Assembly (NCBI RefSeq): GCF_016100455.1
Contig: NZ_JACFSK010000001.1
Span: 1,612,001-1,676,000 of the forward strand
DNA: 64,000 nt
DNA from: Bartonella sp. M0283
GTDB lineage: Bacteria > Pseudomonadota > Alphaproteobacteria > Rhizobiales > Rhizobiaceae
Reading direction: 5' to 3'
A program made the position numbers and the translations under genes. Below are positions 37,728 to 46,133 of the stretch, one piece after another. Numbering within the stretch: the stretch's first letter is position 1; each line of letters begins with the position of its first letter. The notes under the pieces were generated by a model. That model made no database searches, had not been told where the DNA came from, and worked only from the letters and a program-made list of their open reading frames with translations.

Positions 37728-39157
37728 TGTTTCTTCTCCACTTTAGGCGCACCACCTGACTTGTCCTTGCTCGCCTCGTCGGTTTTTCCTTCCGTTTCAC
37801 CTTGTGGCAAGCGCATGAATATTTCTATGCGCCGGTTTTCTGCTGCATAAGGATCAGCTTTGTTTTTCAATTGATGATCTGCATAGCCCTCGACGCGGAG
37901 AATACGTTTTTCATCAAGCCCGCCACGCACCAGCATGTAATAAGCCATTTGGGCGCGCGAACTTGATAATTGCCAATTGTCATATGTGGCGTTTCTATAG
38001 GGGCGGGAATCGGTATGGCCTGCGATAACAACATCGCCTTTTTTCTGTTGCAGAATTTTTGCAACGCCAGCCAAAAGATCGACCACTTTTTTATCCGGTT
38101 TTGCAGAACCGACAGAAAACATCCCGTAATGCGCCTGATCCATCAATTCTATAGCGACGCCGTCCTTGACCGAGACGACCCGAACCATCGGTTGTTGCGT
38201 ACTTTTCGTATCCTTGATCAGTTTGCTCAACTCGCCCGAAATTTCACGAACAACTTGCGGCAATGATTTATCCTTGGCCGCCTCTTGCGGTGTTTCTGCC
38301 TTACTGAAATTGACTTGCGGTTCGGGCATTGCCGCCGACTCTCCGCTTGTTCCGCCTGCCTGCTGATTTTTATTTGCCTCCGTTGACTGCTCACCGTTCT
38401 TTTGAGCTTCGGCATTTGCAGCATTTTCGCTCTTGTTCTCATTGGAAGACTGATCTTTTGGTGTTTGCTGAGTTTCCTGAGCGGCCTGTACTGGCTTACC
38501 TTCATTTCCGGGAACAGTGGGTTCACTCGCCGATTGTTGCGGTATTGCAACTCCGGGCTGGCTCGGCAAATTTGGATCACGCCCACCCGAGTTCTGACTT
38601 GGACCTCCGTCAGCATCTGCTATTTCATGCGAGGCATTTTTGGTCCAGTAATCCGGTGAAAATGGATCGCGATAAGCTGTTCCTTCGCTTGCTCCTTTTT
38701 GTGAGCCGCCTTCGGCATTACCTCCTGTCCCATCCCCTTGTGAGCCTTCCGCTGCCGATTTTTGTGCTATCTTGTCGAGCTCTTCATAAGGCTCGCTCAT
38801 CATTTTTTGCTGATCGGCACTGGATTGGTCTTCACCGCCGGCCTTGGCACCAGGTTCGCCATGGGCTTCATTGCCGGATTTCTGGTCATTATCACCCACC
38901 GCATCATTGTCCTGAATGCCTTTCGGATTGGTGCGACGGTCAACCAGTTTGATAGGATTGAAATAGCTCGCGACAGCTGCTTTGGTTTCTTCATTTGCAG
39001 CATTGATCAGCCACATAACCAGAAAGAATGCCATCATAGATGTCATAAAATCGGCATAGGCAACTTCCCAGGCTCCACCATGGTGTTCGCCTTCGCCCTG
39101 TCCACCGCGACGGACTATAATAATTTCATTATGTTCTTTGGGCTCGTCGGAGTTCAT
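37724..39157 (-). CDS. motB: Flagellar motor stator protein MotB
   Basis: Stator subunit anchoring MotA to peptidoglycan and carrying the proton-binding Asp. It has 477 aa. The single membrane helix is VAYADFMTSMMAFFLVMWLINA at ~30-52, with the conserved Asp of YADF at its start. The C-terminal OmpA-like peptidoglycan-binding domain has DVVIAGHTDSRPYRNATYDNWQLSSSRAQMAYYML and ILRVEGYADHQ near residues 360-430. Between them is an unusually long linker (~55-270) rich in Gly, Ala, Gln, Glu and Ser. It is coupled to the FliH-like gene upstream and motC downstream by 4-nt overlaps. Confidence 0.95.
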   Translation of the reverse strand: MNSDEPKEHNEIIIVRRGGQGEGEHHGGAWEVAYADFMTSMMAFFLVMWLINAANEETKAAVASYFNPIKLVDRRTNPKGIQDNDAVGDNDQKSGNEAHGEPGAKAGGEDQSSADQQKMMSEPYEELDKIAQKSAAEGSQGDGTGGNAEGGSQKGASEGTAYRDPFSPDYWTKNASHEIADADGGPSQNSGGRDPNLPSQPGVAIPQQSASEPTVPGNEGKPVQAAQETQQTPKDQSSNENKSENAANAEAQKNGEQSTEANKNQQAGGTSGESAAMPEPQVNFSKAETPQEAAKDKSLPQVVREISGELSKLIKDTKSTQQPMVRVVSVKDGVAIELMDQAHYGMFSVGSAKPDKKVVDLLAGVAKILQQKKGDVVIAGHTDSRPYRNATYDNWQLSSSRAQMAYYMLVRGGLDEKRILRVEGYADHQLKNKADPYAAENRRIEIFMRLPQGETEGKTDEASKDKSGGAPKVEKKQ

Positions 39158-39909
39158 TGTACCAGCCCTTTCAACTCTTTCATGACCGGTTCAAGACGCG
39201 TTGCGATAACCTGATCTCCAAGCTCGAGCCGAATTTCGGAGGAGTCGGTAGGCTTCAAAACAAATTTCGTCTTATCGAAATCGGAACGTTTTTCTAAAGC
39301 TTTCAACAGGTCATTGTTGCCTTCAATGACAAGTGGCTGTTTCGCCGACAAAGCTTCCCGGGCAATGCGTTTGGCAAAATCGGCAAGGGCATCGTCATGC
39401 ATTTTTTCGCCGATAAAGACTGCCAAAATTTTTGCGACATCTTTGCTGATATCCTCGACTATTTTATCAAGGCCGTTCTTCAAATTCTCGTCAAGATTGG
39501 TAGCAATTTCGGCTATTGTCTTGTCTTTAAGGTCACTCATAGCCTTTTCATGATCTCGTATGAGTGCAGCTTTTTCCTCAGTAAATCGGGTTTCAAGCTC
39601 GGTCTTTGTTTTTTCTACAGCCTCGTCAATTGCTTGTTGCCTGAGTTCTTCCGCATTGATTTTGGTTTCAGTTACCAAAGATGCTTCGTCAAATGTATCT
39701 TCCGGCTTGCTTTCCGCCTGATGGAAGTCGACCATCGGATCGGCTTCTTCAACCGCTGGTTCCTCATGAAACGGAACTTCCGCATCCATTGGCAAAACTT
39801 CAACTTCGGTGTCGGGAATTTGGCGTGGCGCAAAGTCGCTCAAAAAATGGGAAAGCGTAGCCGCCTTCTTATTTTCCATTTTTGTATCGCTGTTGTCCAT
39901 TACACTCAT
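39154..39909 (-). CDS. FliH-like flagellar export/assembly protein (putative)
   Basis: A 251-aa soluble protein between fliF and motB. It has an acidic N-terminal part (VLPMDAEVPFHEEPAVEEADP). A long charged helix at ~85-170 (ELRQQAIDEAVEKTKTELETRFTEEKAALIRDHEKAM) is followed by a C-terminal domain (KILAVFIGEKMHDDALADFAKRIAREAL, then RLELGDQVIATRLEPVMKEL). This layout is that of FliH/YscL proteins, which regulate the FliI ATPase; the cluster has no other FliH candidate. I infer the function from architecture and position, not from a clear motif. It is coupled to motB by a 4-nt overlap. Confidence 0.65.
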   Translation of the reverse strand: MSVMDNSDTKMENKKAATLSHFLSDFAPRQIPDTEVEVLPMDAEVPFHEEPAVEEADPMVDFHQAESKPEDTFDEASLVTETKINAEELRQQAIDEAVEKTKTELETRFTEEKAALIRDHEKAMSDLKDKTIAEIATNLDENLKNGLDKIVEDISKDVAKILAVFIGEKMHDDALADFAKRIAREALSAKQPLVIEGNNDLLKALEKRSDFDKTKFVLKPTDSSEIRLELGDQVIATRLEPVMKELKGLVQ

Positions 39910-39936
39910 CGTCTTTCACCAGAGTATCTATCTTTA

Positions 39937-41613
39937 TCAAGCTGCTTGTGCGGGCGTTCCTTTATTATTATCTTCCTGTACCCATTCACGTAAGACATTT
40001 GCAAAACGGTCTTCATCCATAGAAATCATCTGATCAAGCCGATTTTGCGGCGGAACACGCATACGACTACGTAAATCTTGTAGCCCATCTTCATCCGGTA
40101 TCATATTACCATCAAACCCTTCATTTTTGCTAGCCTCATTCGGCAAAGCAGGCATATTCTCGGGGCCGGCCAATGCACTTTCGTTGCTGCCGGCAAGAGC
40201 AAGCTGATTGCCATGCATTTCCCGCATAAGCGGACGTACACCCAGAAACATGATAAGCAAAACCGCAATGACAAGGGCCGCGCCATTGACAAGACCCGAC
40301 GTATATTTCGAAATTGACTGCCAGATCGGTGTTGCAACAGGTTGCATATTTTCATCGTCATTTGCGACAAAATCGACAGCCGTTACATTGATTATATCAC
40401 CACGGTCAGGATCAAGGCCCGAAGCTGTAGCCACCATCTGGCGTATACGATTGACCTGATCATCAACATAGTTGGCCGGTGCGGGAGCTTCTTTGTCGCT
40501 CGGTTTTAAACGTGACCGGTCGATAACAACGGCAACAGCAAGTTTTTTGACATTAAAACCATCACTGACTGTAGAAATTGTTTTCGAGTTGATCTCGTAA
40601 TTGGTTGTTTCTTCACGGCGATCTTTTTTATCGGAAGAATTTTCACCCGAGCCGCCACCAATTTCTTCTTGCGGAATGTTCTGCTCAACACCGACAGCGC
40701 CGTTATTACGATTGTTCTGGGAGTCGCCCTGATCACGAACACTGCGAACCGAACGGGCAACCTGCGAATCCGGATTATAAATCGTTTCATTCGTCTGGCG
40801 GCGGTCGGTATCCAAAGCAACCTGAACGCTGGTCTGGAAATGATCCATGCCGAGATAAGGCGCCAATTGTTTGCGGATGTTTTCGTCGATCTGGGCTGCA
40901 ACCTGGCGTTCAAGAGATGCCATCATGACAGGAGCGCCATTCATGGCATCTGTTCCTGACGCCAACAACTTGCCACTGGTGTCGAGCACTGTAACCGAGC
41001 TTGCTTCCAAGGACGGAATGGCTGCCGCTACCAATTGACGAATAGACTGTGCCGATTCTGTGGCAAAATTGCCATCGGTGCGGATAACAACGGAAGCAGA
41101 AGGTTTCTGATTGGCGCGACGGAAAGACCCTTTATCGGGTAAAACAATGTGGACACGTGCAGCCTTTACACCTTGGACTGCCTGAATGGTACGAGCAATT
41201 TCGCCTTCCAGAGCACGTTGGCGGGTAATTTCCTGCATGAAGGAAGTAAGGCCCAGCGAGCCCATATTATCGAAAAGTTCATAGCCGGCATTGTTCGATG
41301 TCGGCAGGCCTTTTTCAGCCAAAAACATACGTGCTTTTTCTGCCTGTCCAACAGGAACCTGAACGGATGTTCCATCAGAAGAAACGTCGAAAGCAATGCC
41401 TGCTTCACCTAATGCCATGCCCATACGGTTCACATCATCCCGCGTTAATCCGACATAGAGTGTCTCGTAAGTCGGTCGGGTGAGATAAAAGCTTGAAAAC
41501 AGAATCGTTCCGAATAATGCAACTCCGACGAGACCAAGCGCAATCAGGCGTTTAGCGCCCAATTTGCCAAGAGCCGAACCAATCGAAGAAAACAGAGCCA
41601 GTATTCTATCCAT
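39937..41613 (-). CDS. fliF: Flagellar MS-ring protein FliF
   Basis: Forms the MS ring in the inner membrane, the foundation of the basal body. It has 558 aa. Membrane helix 1 is ~24-46 (LIALGLVGVALFGTILFSSFYL) and helix 2 ~433-455 (LVNGAALVIAVLLIMFLGVRPLM). The periplasmic ring-building motifs include GMALGEAGIAFDVSSDGTSVQVP, LPTSNNAGYELFDNMGSLGLTSFMQ and KAARVHIVLPDKGSFRR. The C-terminal FliG-binding tail is RLDQMISMDEDRFANVLREWVQED. It lies next to the FliH-like/motB group as in Brucella, while fliG is in the divergent arm 18 kb away. Confidence 0.97.
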   Translation of the reverse strand: MDRILALFSSIGSALGKLGAKRLIALGLVGVALFGTILFSSFYLTRPTYETLYVGLTRDDVNRMGMALGEAGIAFDVSSDGTSVQVPVGQAEKARMFLAEKGLPTSNNAGYELFDNMGSLGLTSFMQEITRQRALEGEIARTIQAVQGVKAARVHIVLPDKGSFRRANQKPSASVVIRTDGNFATESAQSIRQLVAAAIPSLEASSVTVLDTSGKLLASGTDAMNGAPVMMASLERQVAAQIDENIRKQLAPYLGMDHFQTSVQVALDTDRRQTNETIYNPDSQVARSVRSVRDQGDSQNNRNNGAVGVEQNIPQEEIGGGSGENSSDKKDRREETTNYEINSKTISTVSDGFNVKKLAVAVVIDRSRLKPSDKEAPAPANYVDDQVNRIRQMVATASGLDPDRGDIINVTAVDFVANDDENMQPVATPIWQSISKYTSGLVNGAALVIAVLLIMFLGVRPLMREMHGNQLALAGSNESALAGPENMPALPNEASKNEGFDGNMIPDEDGLQDLRSRMRVPPQNRLDQMISMDEDRFANVLREWVQEDNNKGTPAQAA

Positions 41614-41948
41614 CTATCTTTACCGTATTTATTGGGCAAAAACCCGTTGGTTTTCATTAAGGATATAAACTTCAAAAGCTGATATATCCCTAACTTTACT
41701 GTGCACCTTAAAAGCTGAAGCTTGCGCGAGGGTGATCAAACTGGCAATGCCCCAAGCGACAATTTGGCTAAAGCGACTTTATGGTTAACATTATTGTCTC
41801 GGCCGGATTGACGTGATAGCCACAACGTGGCAACTTTGCTGTTCTGTGTAAAACAGCAATCAATAAAAGTGTGAACAATGCCGCAACATATTCTTTAATG
41901 TTGTCTCATCGGGGGATGGCTAATTGTTGCAAATAAAAAGGATAATCG

Positions 41949-42314
41949 ATGTACCGCTTATTTTTTACAGCCGCTTTGTGTCTACCGCTTATTGCTTGCG
42001 GTGGCTCAAAAAAGACCTGTAGTTCGAAAGACGTGTTGGATGCTCTTCACGACAAATTGGTCATTGGGATGAACTATCAAATTGGTGTTGATGGCTATTA
42101 TGATGGACAGAAGGCAAAAATTACTTTGACCGATCCGCGTACGATCGGCCCAAGTGGTGACTTTATGCGTTGTTCTATAGCGATGAAGTTGACCCACTAT
42201 GTCGACCCTAAAACGAATGTACGCTATCCAAAGCCTATGGAAAGAACTGTTCCTATGCCTTACAGTTTTAAAAGTGTTGATGCTATGATTACCCAGATCA
42301 ATGTTGCACAATAA
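41949..42314 (+). CDS. Putative small lipoprotein
   Basis: A 121-aa protein with a lipoprotein signal peptide: hydrophobic core FFTAALCLPLIAC with the lipobox Cys at ~17, followed by GGSKK. The mature part has two more Cys, in KKTCSSKDV and FMRCSIAMK. It looks like a small beta-rich domain (YQIGVDGYYDGQKAKITLTDP). AAGGA precedes the ATG at a good distance. I recognise no named family. It is the only plus-strand gene between the two minus-strand flagellar groups, and is not obviously flagellar. The 335 bp upstream (41614-41948) hold only promoters as far as I see. Confidence 0.7.
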   Translation: MYRLFFTAALCLPLIACGGSKKTCSSKDVLDALHDKLVIGMNYQIGVDGYYDGQKAKITLTDPRTIGPSGDFMRCSIAMKLTHYVDPKTNVRYPKPMERTVPMPYSFKSVDAMITQINVAQ

Positions 42315-42337
42315 TTCAGGCCTGTCATTCTGACTGC

Positions 42338-42391
42338 GTTTTCCGATCTGCCTGTTCTTTTTGAAGCTTAACAATGAATAGATCGGAAAAC
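42338..42391. repeat. Inverted repeat with 12-bp perfect arms
   Basis: GTTTTCCGATCT (42338-42349) is the exact reverse complement of AGATCGGAAAAC (42380-42391), with a 30-nt spacer. A second, nested possibility pairs GCCTGTT with AACAGGC. It lies just past the lipoprotein stop and could be its 3' structure. Confidence 0.6.
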
Positions 42392-42503
42392 AGGCTCGAT
42401 ATTACATTCCGGAATAGATGAGAAAATTTTAATCAATAAGTGCTTATGCCACCGGCAAAGAATAGCCGGGAAGAAAAAATGGCATGCAAGAAGTCTATTC
42501 AAG

Positions 42504-42534
42504 AAAAAGGCCGTGTCGGAAACGCGGCCTTTTT
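42504..42534 (-). terminator. Terminator of flagellin gene 1
   Basis: A stem of 13 bp (AAAAAGGCCGTGT with ACGCGGCCTTTTT, one G-U) and a 5-nt loop. It has T-runs on both sides, so it can work bidirectionally. Nearly the same terminator follows flagellin gene 2. Confidence 0.9.
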
Positions 42535-42586
42535 AATTGATGGAGCAACTCCGGTTAGAGATGCAACCGGAAGAGCATTATTACCA

Positions 42587-43696
42587 TTATTGACGGAACA
42601 GCGACAAGATGTTCTGGCTGTTCTGGTTGGCAATCGACAAAGCCTGAATGCCCAATTGCTGTTGAACCTGCAAAGAAGCAAGGCGGGCAGATTCTGCATT
42701 CATATCGGCATCAACCAGTGAACCGACACCTTTATCAACGGCATCCATCAACTTGCTGACATAGTCGATCTGGCCTGTCACCTGCGCTTTCGCAGCACCA
42801 AGTGTTGCACCGGCAGTAGTAACATTGGACGTTGCAGTCGTGACTTTGCCCTGAATAGCTTTAATAATCTTCTCCATACCTGAGGCAGAAACATAGCTAA
42901 AATCAGCGTTAACAAAATCCTTCACTGTCAATTTGTCTGCTACGTCAGTTAAGGCTTTTACGGCGTCGTCATAAGTCTTTTGTGGATTGGTAGGGGTAGA
43001 GGAACCTCCTTCTTGAGCACCAGGGGTCGGGTTATCTAAAGCCTCTTTCGCAGACTTGATGGCGTCTAACAGTTTACTAAGAGTTTTGTTTGCCTCTGGA
43101 GCCGGATCGCCCGTATCATACGAGCCGAAGACATCCGATAAGACACCTTTGGACAAATCGAATGTGCCGTTAGGGCCCTTGGTTGCAAAGTTGAGTTCTT
43201 TACCGCCAACGTCGATCATATCGACATAAACAGCCGAACCTTCACGACGATAAGAACCGGCAATACGGACTGACTCGCCATTATTACCGAGAATGTTCTT
43301 TTCAGCCAAAGATGCCGAATAAACAGCGGACTGAATATCATTCATATTGGCTTTGATATCAGCCTGAATTTTCTTGATATCGCCTGAACCTTTTTCATAA
43401 GCGGTGGTCAAAGATTTCTGGATCTTATCAAGATATTCTTTCGATTTATCAATGGTTGCGTTAGCAACATCAATCTGGCTTTTACCCAAAGCCATCGCAT
43501 CGGAAACAGAACTTAATGCATTACGGTCGGACTTCATCATGGATGAAATTGACCAATAAGCGGTGTTGTCGGATGCTTCGTTAATGCGCAGACCCGTTGA
43601 AACACGGCGTTGCGTTGTGTCCATATTATCGCCAATTGAACGCAGTGTTTGCAAAGCATTCATAGCGGATTGGTTGGTAAGTAGACTTGTACCCAT
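42587..43696 (-). CDS. Flagellin (copy 1)
   Basis: Filament subunit of 369 aa, exported without signal peptide. N-terminus GTSLLTNQSAMNALQTLRSIGDNMD, then RRVSTGLRINEASDNTAYWSISSMM. The C-terminus is KLMDAVDKGVGSLVDADMNAESARLASLQVQQQLGIQALSIANQNSQNILSLFRQ. Both ends are nearly identical to copy 2. The central surface-exposed part (~185-285) differs and here contains a PTPGAQEGGSSTPTNPQ stretch. The ATG at 43696 has AAGGGA upstream, inside a potential hairpin. It lies downstream of copy 2 with its own promoter, leader and terminator. Which copy corresponds to a named fla gene cannot be decided. Confidence 0.96.
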   Translation of the reverse strand: MGTSLLTNQSAMNALQTLRSIGDNMDTTQRRVSTGLRINEASDNTAYWSISSMMKSDRNALSSVSDAMALGKSQIDVANATIDKSKEYLDKIQKSLTTAYEKGSGDIKKIQADIKANMNDIQSAVYSASLAEKNILGNNGESVRIAGSYRREGSAVYVDMIDVGGKELNFATKGPNGTFDLSKGVLSDVFGSYDTGDPAPEANKTLSKLLDAIKSAKEALDNPTPGAQEGGSSTPTNPQKTYDDAVKALTDVADKLTVKDFVNADFSYVSASGMEKIIKAIQGKVTTATSNVTTAGATLGAAKAQVTGQIDYVSKLMDAVDKGVGSLVDADMNAESARLASLQVQQQLGIQALSIANQNSQNILSLFRQ

Positions 43697-43814
43697 AATA
43701 ATTGTCCCTTCGGATTAGAATTTAACAGGGACATGCTGGCCAACCAGCGGGTGACAGAGCGGCATCATGCCTATTAGAATTTCAGGTTTTTCTTTACCCC
43801 CCTAACCTGTCACG
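43697..43814 (-). promoter_or_regulatory. Structured 5' leader of flagellin gene 1
   Basis: Three helices can be drawn in the minus-strand RNA. P1 pairs GUGACAG (complement of 43807-43813, at the predicted 5' end) with CUGUCAC (complement of 43751-43757). P2 is GCUGG/CCAGC with a 4-nt loop (43735-43748). P3 pairs UGUCCCU with AGGGACA (43703-43733) and buries the ribosome binding site. The leader of flagellin 2 conserves all three, with a compensatory change in P1. Confidence 0.65.
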
Positions 43815-43819
43815 CCTTA

Positions 43820-43848
43820 TATATACTATATTTATTCTAGGTTGTAAA
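43820..43848 (-). promoter_or_regulatory. Promoter of flagellin gene 1
   Basis: TTTACA (43843-43848) and TATATA (43820-43825) on the minus strand, with a 17-nt spacer. The predicted start is near 43813, at the 5' arm of leader helix P1. The same geometry occurs before flagellin 2. Confidence 0.6.
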
Positions 43849-44006
43849 TATATTTTTTAAATAAAAACAATACCTCCATAAGGATCAACTGTTTAACCAT
43901 TACGTTATTGTTTTTATTCATGTTTTTACAATAATTCTTGTTATATTCTTTTCAAGAATATCTATTTATTCAACAAAAAGGCACAAAAAAATATAAGGCA
44001 AAAATA

Positions 44007-44037
44007 AAAAAGGCCGCGTCGAAAACGCGGCCTTTTT
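44007..44037 (-). terminator. Terminator of flagellin gene 2
   Basis: A perfect 13-bp stem AAAAAGGCCGCGT/ACGCGGCCTTTTT with a 5-nt loop and T-runs. It separates flagellin 2 from the promoter of flagellin 1. Confidence 0.92.
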
Positions 44038-44089
44038 AATTGATTGAACTACTCCGGTTAGAGATGCAACCGGAAGAGCATTATTGCCA

Positions 44090-45157
44090 TTATTGACGGA
44101 ACAGCGACAAGATGTTCTGGCTGTTCTGGTTGGCAATCGACAAAGCCTGAATGCCCAATTGCTGTTGAACCTGCAAAGAAGCAAGGCGGGCAGATTCTGC
44201 ATTCATATCGGCATCAACCAGTGAACCGACACCTTTATCAACGGCATCCATCAACTTGCTGACATAGTCGATCTGGCCTGTAACCTGTGCTTTCGCAGCA
44301 CCAAGTGTTGCACCAGCAGTCACAACATTAGATGTTGCATTGGTAACTTTGCCCTGAACAGTTTTCAGAACCTGTTCCATCGTTGCCGAGGAAACTTTAC
44401 TGAAATCGGTATCAACAAAATCCTGAACTGTCATATCCTTGGCAGCGTTAGTAATGGCGTCTTGAGCATCTGTTACGCCTTTCTTATCTTCGTCAGTGGC
44501 AGTATCACCTTTTGCAGCAAGAGCAGCCTGAGCTTTTTGAAGATCATCGTCCAATTTTGCAAAATCCGGTGCAGTTTCTGCTTTACCAAAAACATCTTTC
44601 AAGACGCCTTTGGTCAAATCGAACGTACCGTCTGCGCCTTTGGTTGCAAAGTTAAGGTCAGCACCACCAACGTCGATCATATCAACATAAACATTCGAGC
44701 CTTCACGACGATAGGAACCGGCAATACGGACTGACTCACCACTATTACCCAGAATGTTCTTTTCAGCCAAAGATGCCGAATAAACAGCGGACTGAATATC
44801 ATTCATATTGGCTTTGATATCAGCCTGAATCTTCTTGATGTCGCCTGAGCCTTTTTCATAAGCGGTGGTCAAAGATTTCTGGATGTTATCAAGATATTCT
44901 TTCGATTTATCAATGGTTGCGTTAGCAACATCAATCTGGCTTTTACCCAAAGCCATTGCATCGGAAACAGAACTTAATGCATTACGGTCGGACTTCATCA
45001 TGGATGAAATTGACCAATAAGCGGTGTTGTCGGATGCTTCGTTAATACGCAGGCCCGTTGAAACACGGCGCTGCGTTGTGTCCATACTATCACCAATTGA
45101 ACGCAATGTTTGCAAAGCATTCATAGCGGATTGGTTGGTAAGTAGACTTGTACCCAT
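44090..45157 (-). CDS. Flagellin (copy 2)
   Basis: Filament subunit of 355 aa. The first ~180 and last ~75 residues are nearly identical to copy 1. The central part (~185-270) differs: it reads APDFAKLDDDLQKAQAALAAKGDTATDEDKKG instead of the Pro/Gly-rich stretch. There is no signal peptide; export is through the flagellar gate. The ATG is at 45157 with an AAGGGA Shine-Dalgarno 8 nt upstream. The gene has its own promoter, structured leader and terminator, a full duplicate of the copy 1 unit (about 1.46 kb period). It follows fliP in the rhizobial gene order. Confidence 0.96.
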   Translation of the reverse strand: MGTSLLTNQSAMNALQTLRSIGDSMDTTQRRVSTGLRINEASDNTAYWSISSMMKSDRNALSSVSDAMALGKSQIDVANATIDKSKEYLDNIQKSLTTAYEKGSGDIKKIQADIKANMNDIQSAVYSASLAEKNILGNSGESVRIAGSYRREGSNVYVDMIDVGGADLNFATKGADGTFDLTKGVLKDVFGKAETAPDFAKLDDDLQKAQAALAAKGDTATDEDKKGVTDAQDAITNAAKDMTVQDFVDTDFSKVSSATMEQVLKTVQGKVTNATSNVVTAGATLGAAKAQVTGQIDYVSKLMDAVDKGVGSLVDADMNAESARLASLQVQQQLGIQALSIANQNSQNILSLFRQ

Positions 45158-45280
45158 AATAATTGTCCCTTCGGATTAGAATTTAACAGGGACATGCTGG
45201 CCAACCAGCGGGTGAAAGAACGGCATCATGCCTATTAGCTACAAGCGGTTTTCTTGTGAATCCCTCGCTAACCTTTCACG
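45158..45280 (-). promoter_or_regulatory. Structured 5' leader of flagellin gene 2
   Basis: P1 pairs GUGAAAG (complement of 45273-45279) with CUUUCAC (complement of 45212-45218); copy 1 has a C-G where this copy has A-U. P2 is GCUGG/CCAGC (45196-45209). P3 is UGUCCCU/AGGGACA (45164-45194), covering the ribosome binding site. Bases between helices are partly diverged, which makes retention of the helices notable. Confidence 0.65.
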
Positions 45281-45285
45281 ACTTT

Positions 45286-45314
45286 TATTTAGTCGGCTTA
45301 CTATTGTTTGTAAA
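45286..45314 (-). promoter_or_regulatory. Promoter of flagellin gene 2
   Basis: TTTACA (45309-45314) and TAAATA (45286-45291) on the minus strand with a 17-nt spacer. The predicted start is near 45279, again at the first base of leader helix P1. No sigma-28-like element at the right spacing is shared by both copies. Confidence 0.6.
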
Positions 45315-45365
45315 GGTTTTTTAGAAAAAAATTTTTTCAAATAATATGTTAAGTAGTTTTTTTGT

Positions 45366-46133
45366 CTAATTAAATGAGCGTATCAAGCTACCTACCAGCA
45401 AATTCCACCCGTCGATCAAAACAAAGAACAGAATTTTGAAAGGCAGGGATATAACGGTTGGCGGCAGCATCATCATGCCCATAGACATTGTCAAAGTTGC
45501 AACGACAAGGTCGATCACCAGAAAGGGCAAAACAATGAGAAAACCGATTTCGAAACCGCGCCGTAATTCGGAAATCATAAAGGCCGGTACCAAAACACGG
45601 TAATCGACCTGTTCACCGGAACCGACCTGAAACGAAGGGTCTGCCAGATCGACAAAAAGATCAAGGTCCTTTTCCCGCACCTGACTGAGCATGAATTCGC
45701 GAAATGGCTGGCCAATGCGTTCTGCCGCTTGCTGCTCGGTAATCTCGTTATTCATAAGCGGTTGAACGCCGCCGGTCCAAGCCTGATTGAAGGTCGGAGC
45801 CATAACATAGAATGTCATGAACAATGCGAGCGATATCATGACCAGATTGGAAGGAGCCGTTTGCAAACCGAGGCCGGAACGCAAGAGGGAAAACGCAATG
45901 GCAAAGCGGGTGAAGCTTGTTACCATTATGAGCAATCCTGGGGCTACGGAAAGTACCGTTAATAAACCGAAAAGCTGGACAATGCGCCCGCTTATCGAAC
46001 CGCCAGCCTGCGGCAGCAGATTTGACAATGAACCGCCGCCTGATGCTTGTGCTGCGGCATTTGTTTCCTGCGCAAAGGCACTGCCAACACCCAAAAGCAA
46101 TATAAAAAATGCCAGCAGGAAAAGGCGTTTCAT
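45366..46133 (-). CDS. fliP: Flagellar export gate protein FliP
   Basis: Integral membrane core of the flagellar type III export gate, 255 aa. A signal peptide (FLLAFFILLLGVGSAFA) is present, as usual for FliP. The conserved parts are VQLFGLLTVLSVAPGLLIMVTSFTRFAIAFSLLR, LFMTFYVMAPTF, the DYRVLVPAFMISELRRGFEIGFLIVLPFLVIDLVVATLTMSMGMMMLPPTVISLPFKILFFVLIDGW block at ~165-245. Four membrane helices. The start overlaps the fliL stop by 4 nt. Confidence 0.97.
   Translation of the reverse strand: MKRLFLLAFFILLLGVGSAFAQETNAAAQASGGGSLSNLLPQAGGSISGRIVQLFGLLTVLSVAPGLLIMVTSFTRFAIAFSLLRSGLGLQTAPSNLVMISLALFMTFYVMAPTFNQAWTGGVQPLMNNEITEQQAAERIGQPFREFMLSQVREKDLDLFVDLADPSFQVGSGEQVDYRVLVPAFMISELRRGFEIGFLIVLPFLVIDLVVATLTMSMGMMMLPPTVISLPFKILFFVLIDGWNLLVGSLIRSFN

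Noticed and set aside
38329..38952. A 207-codon plus-strand ORF inside motB
   Set aside because: It is antisense to the Gln/Glu/Gly-rich MotB linker, which produces open frames by composition.
45286..45314. A sigma-28-type flagellin promoter (GCCGACTAA-like sequence before copy 2)
   Set aside because: The matching -35 box is not at the expected spacing and copy 1 lacks the element, while the TTTACA-N17-TAWATA promoter is shared by both.
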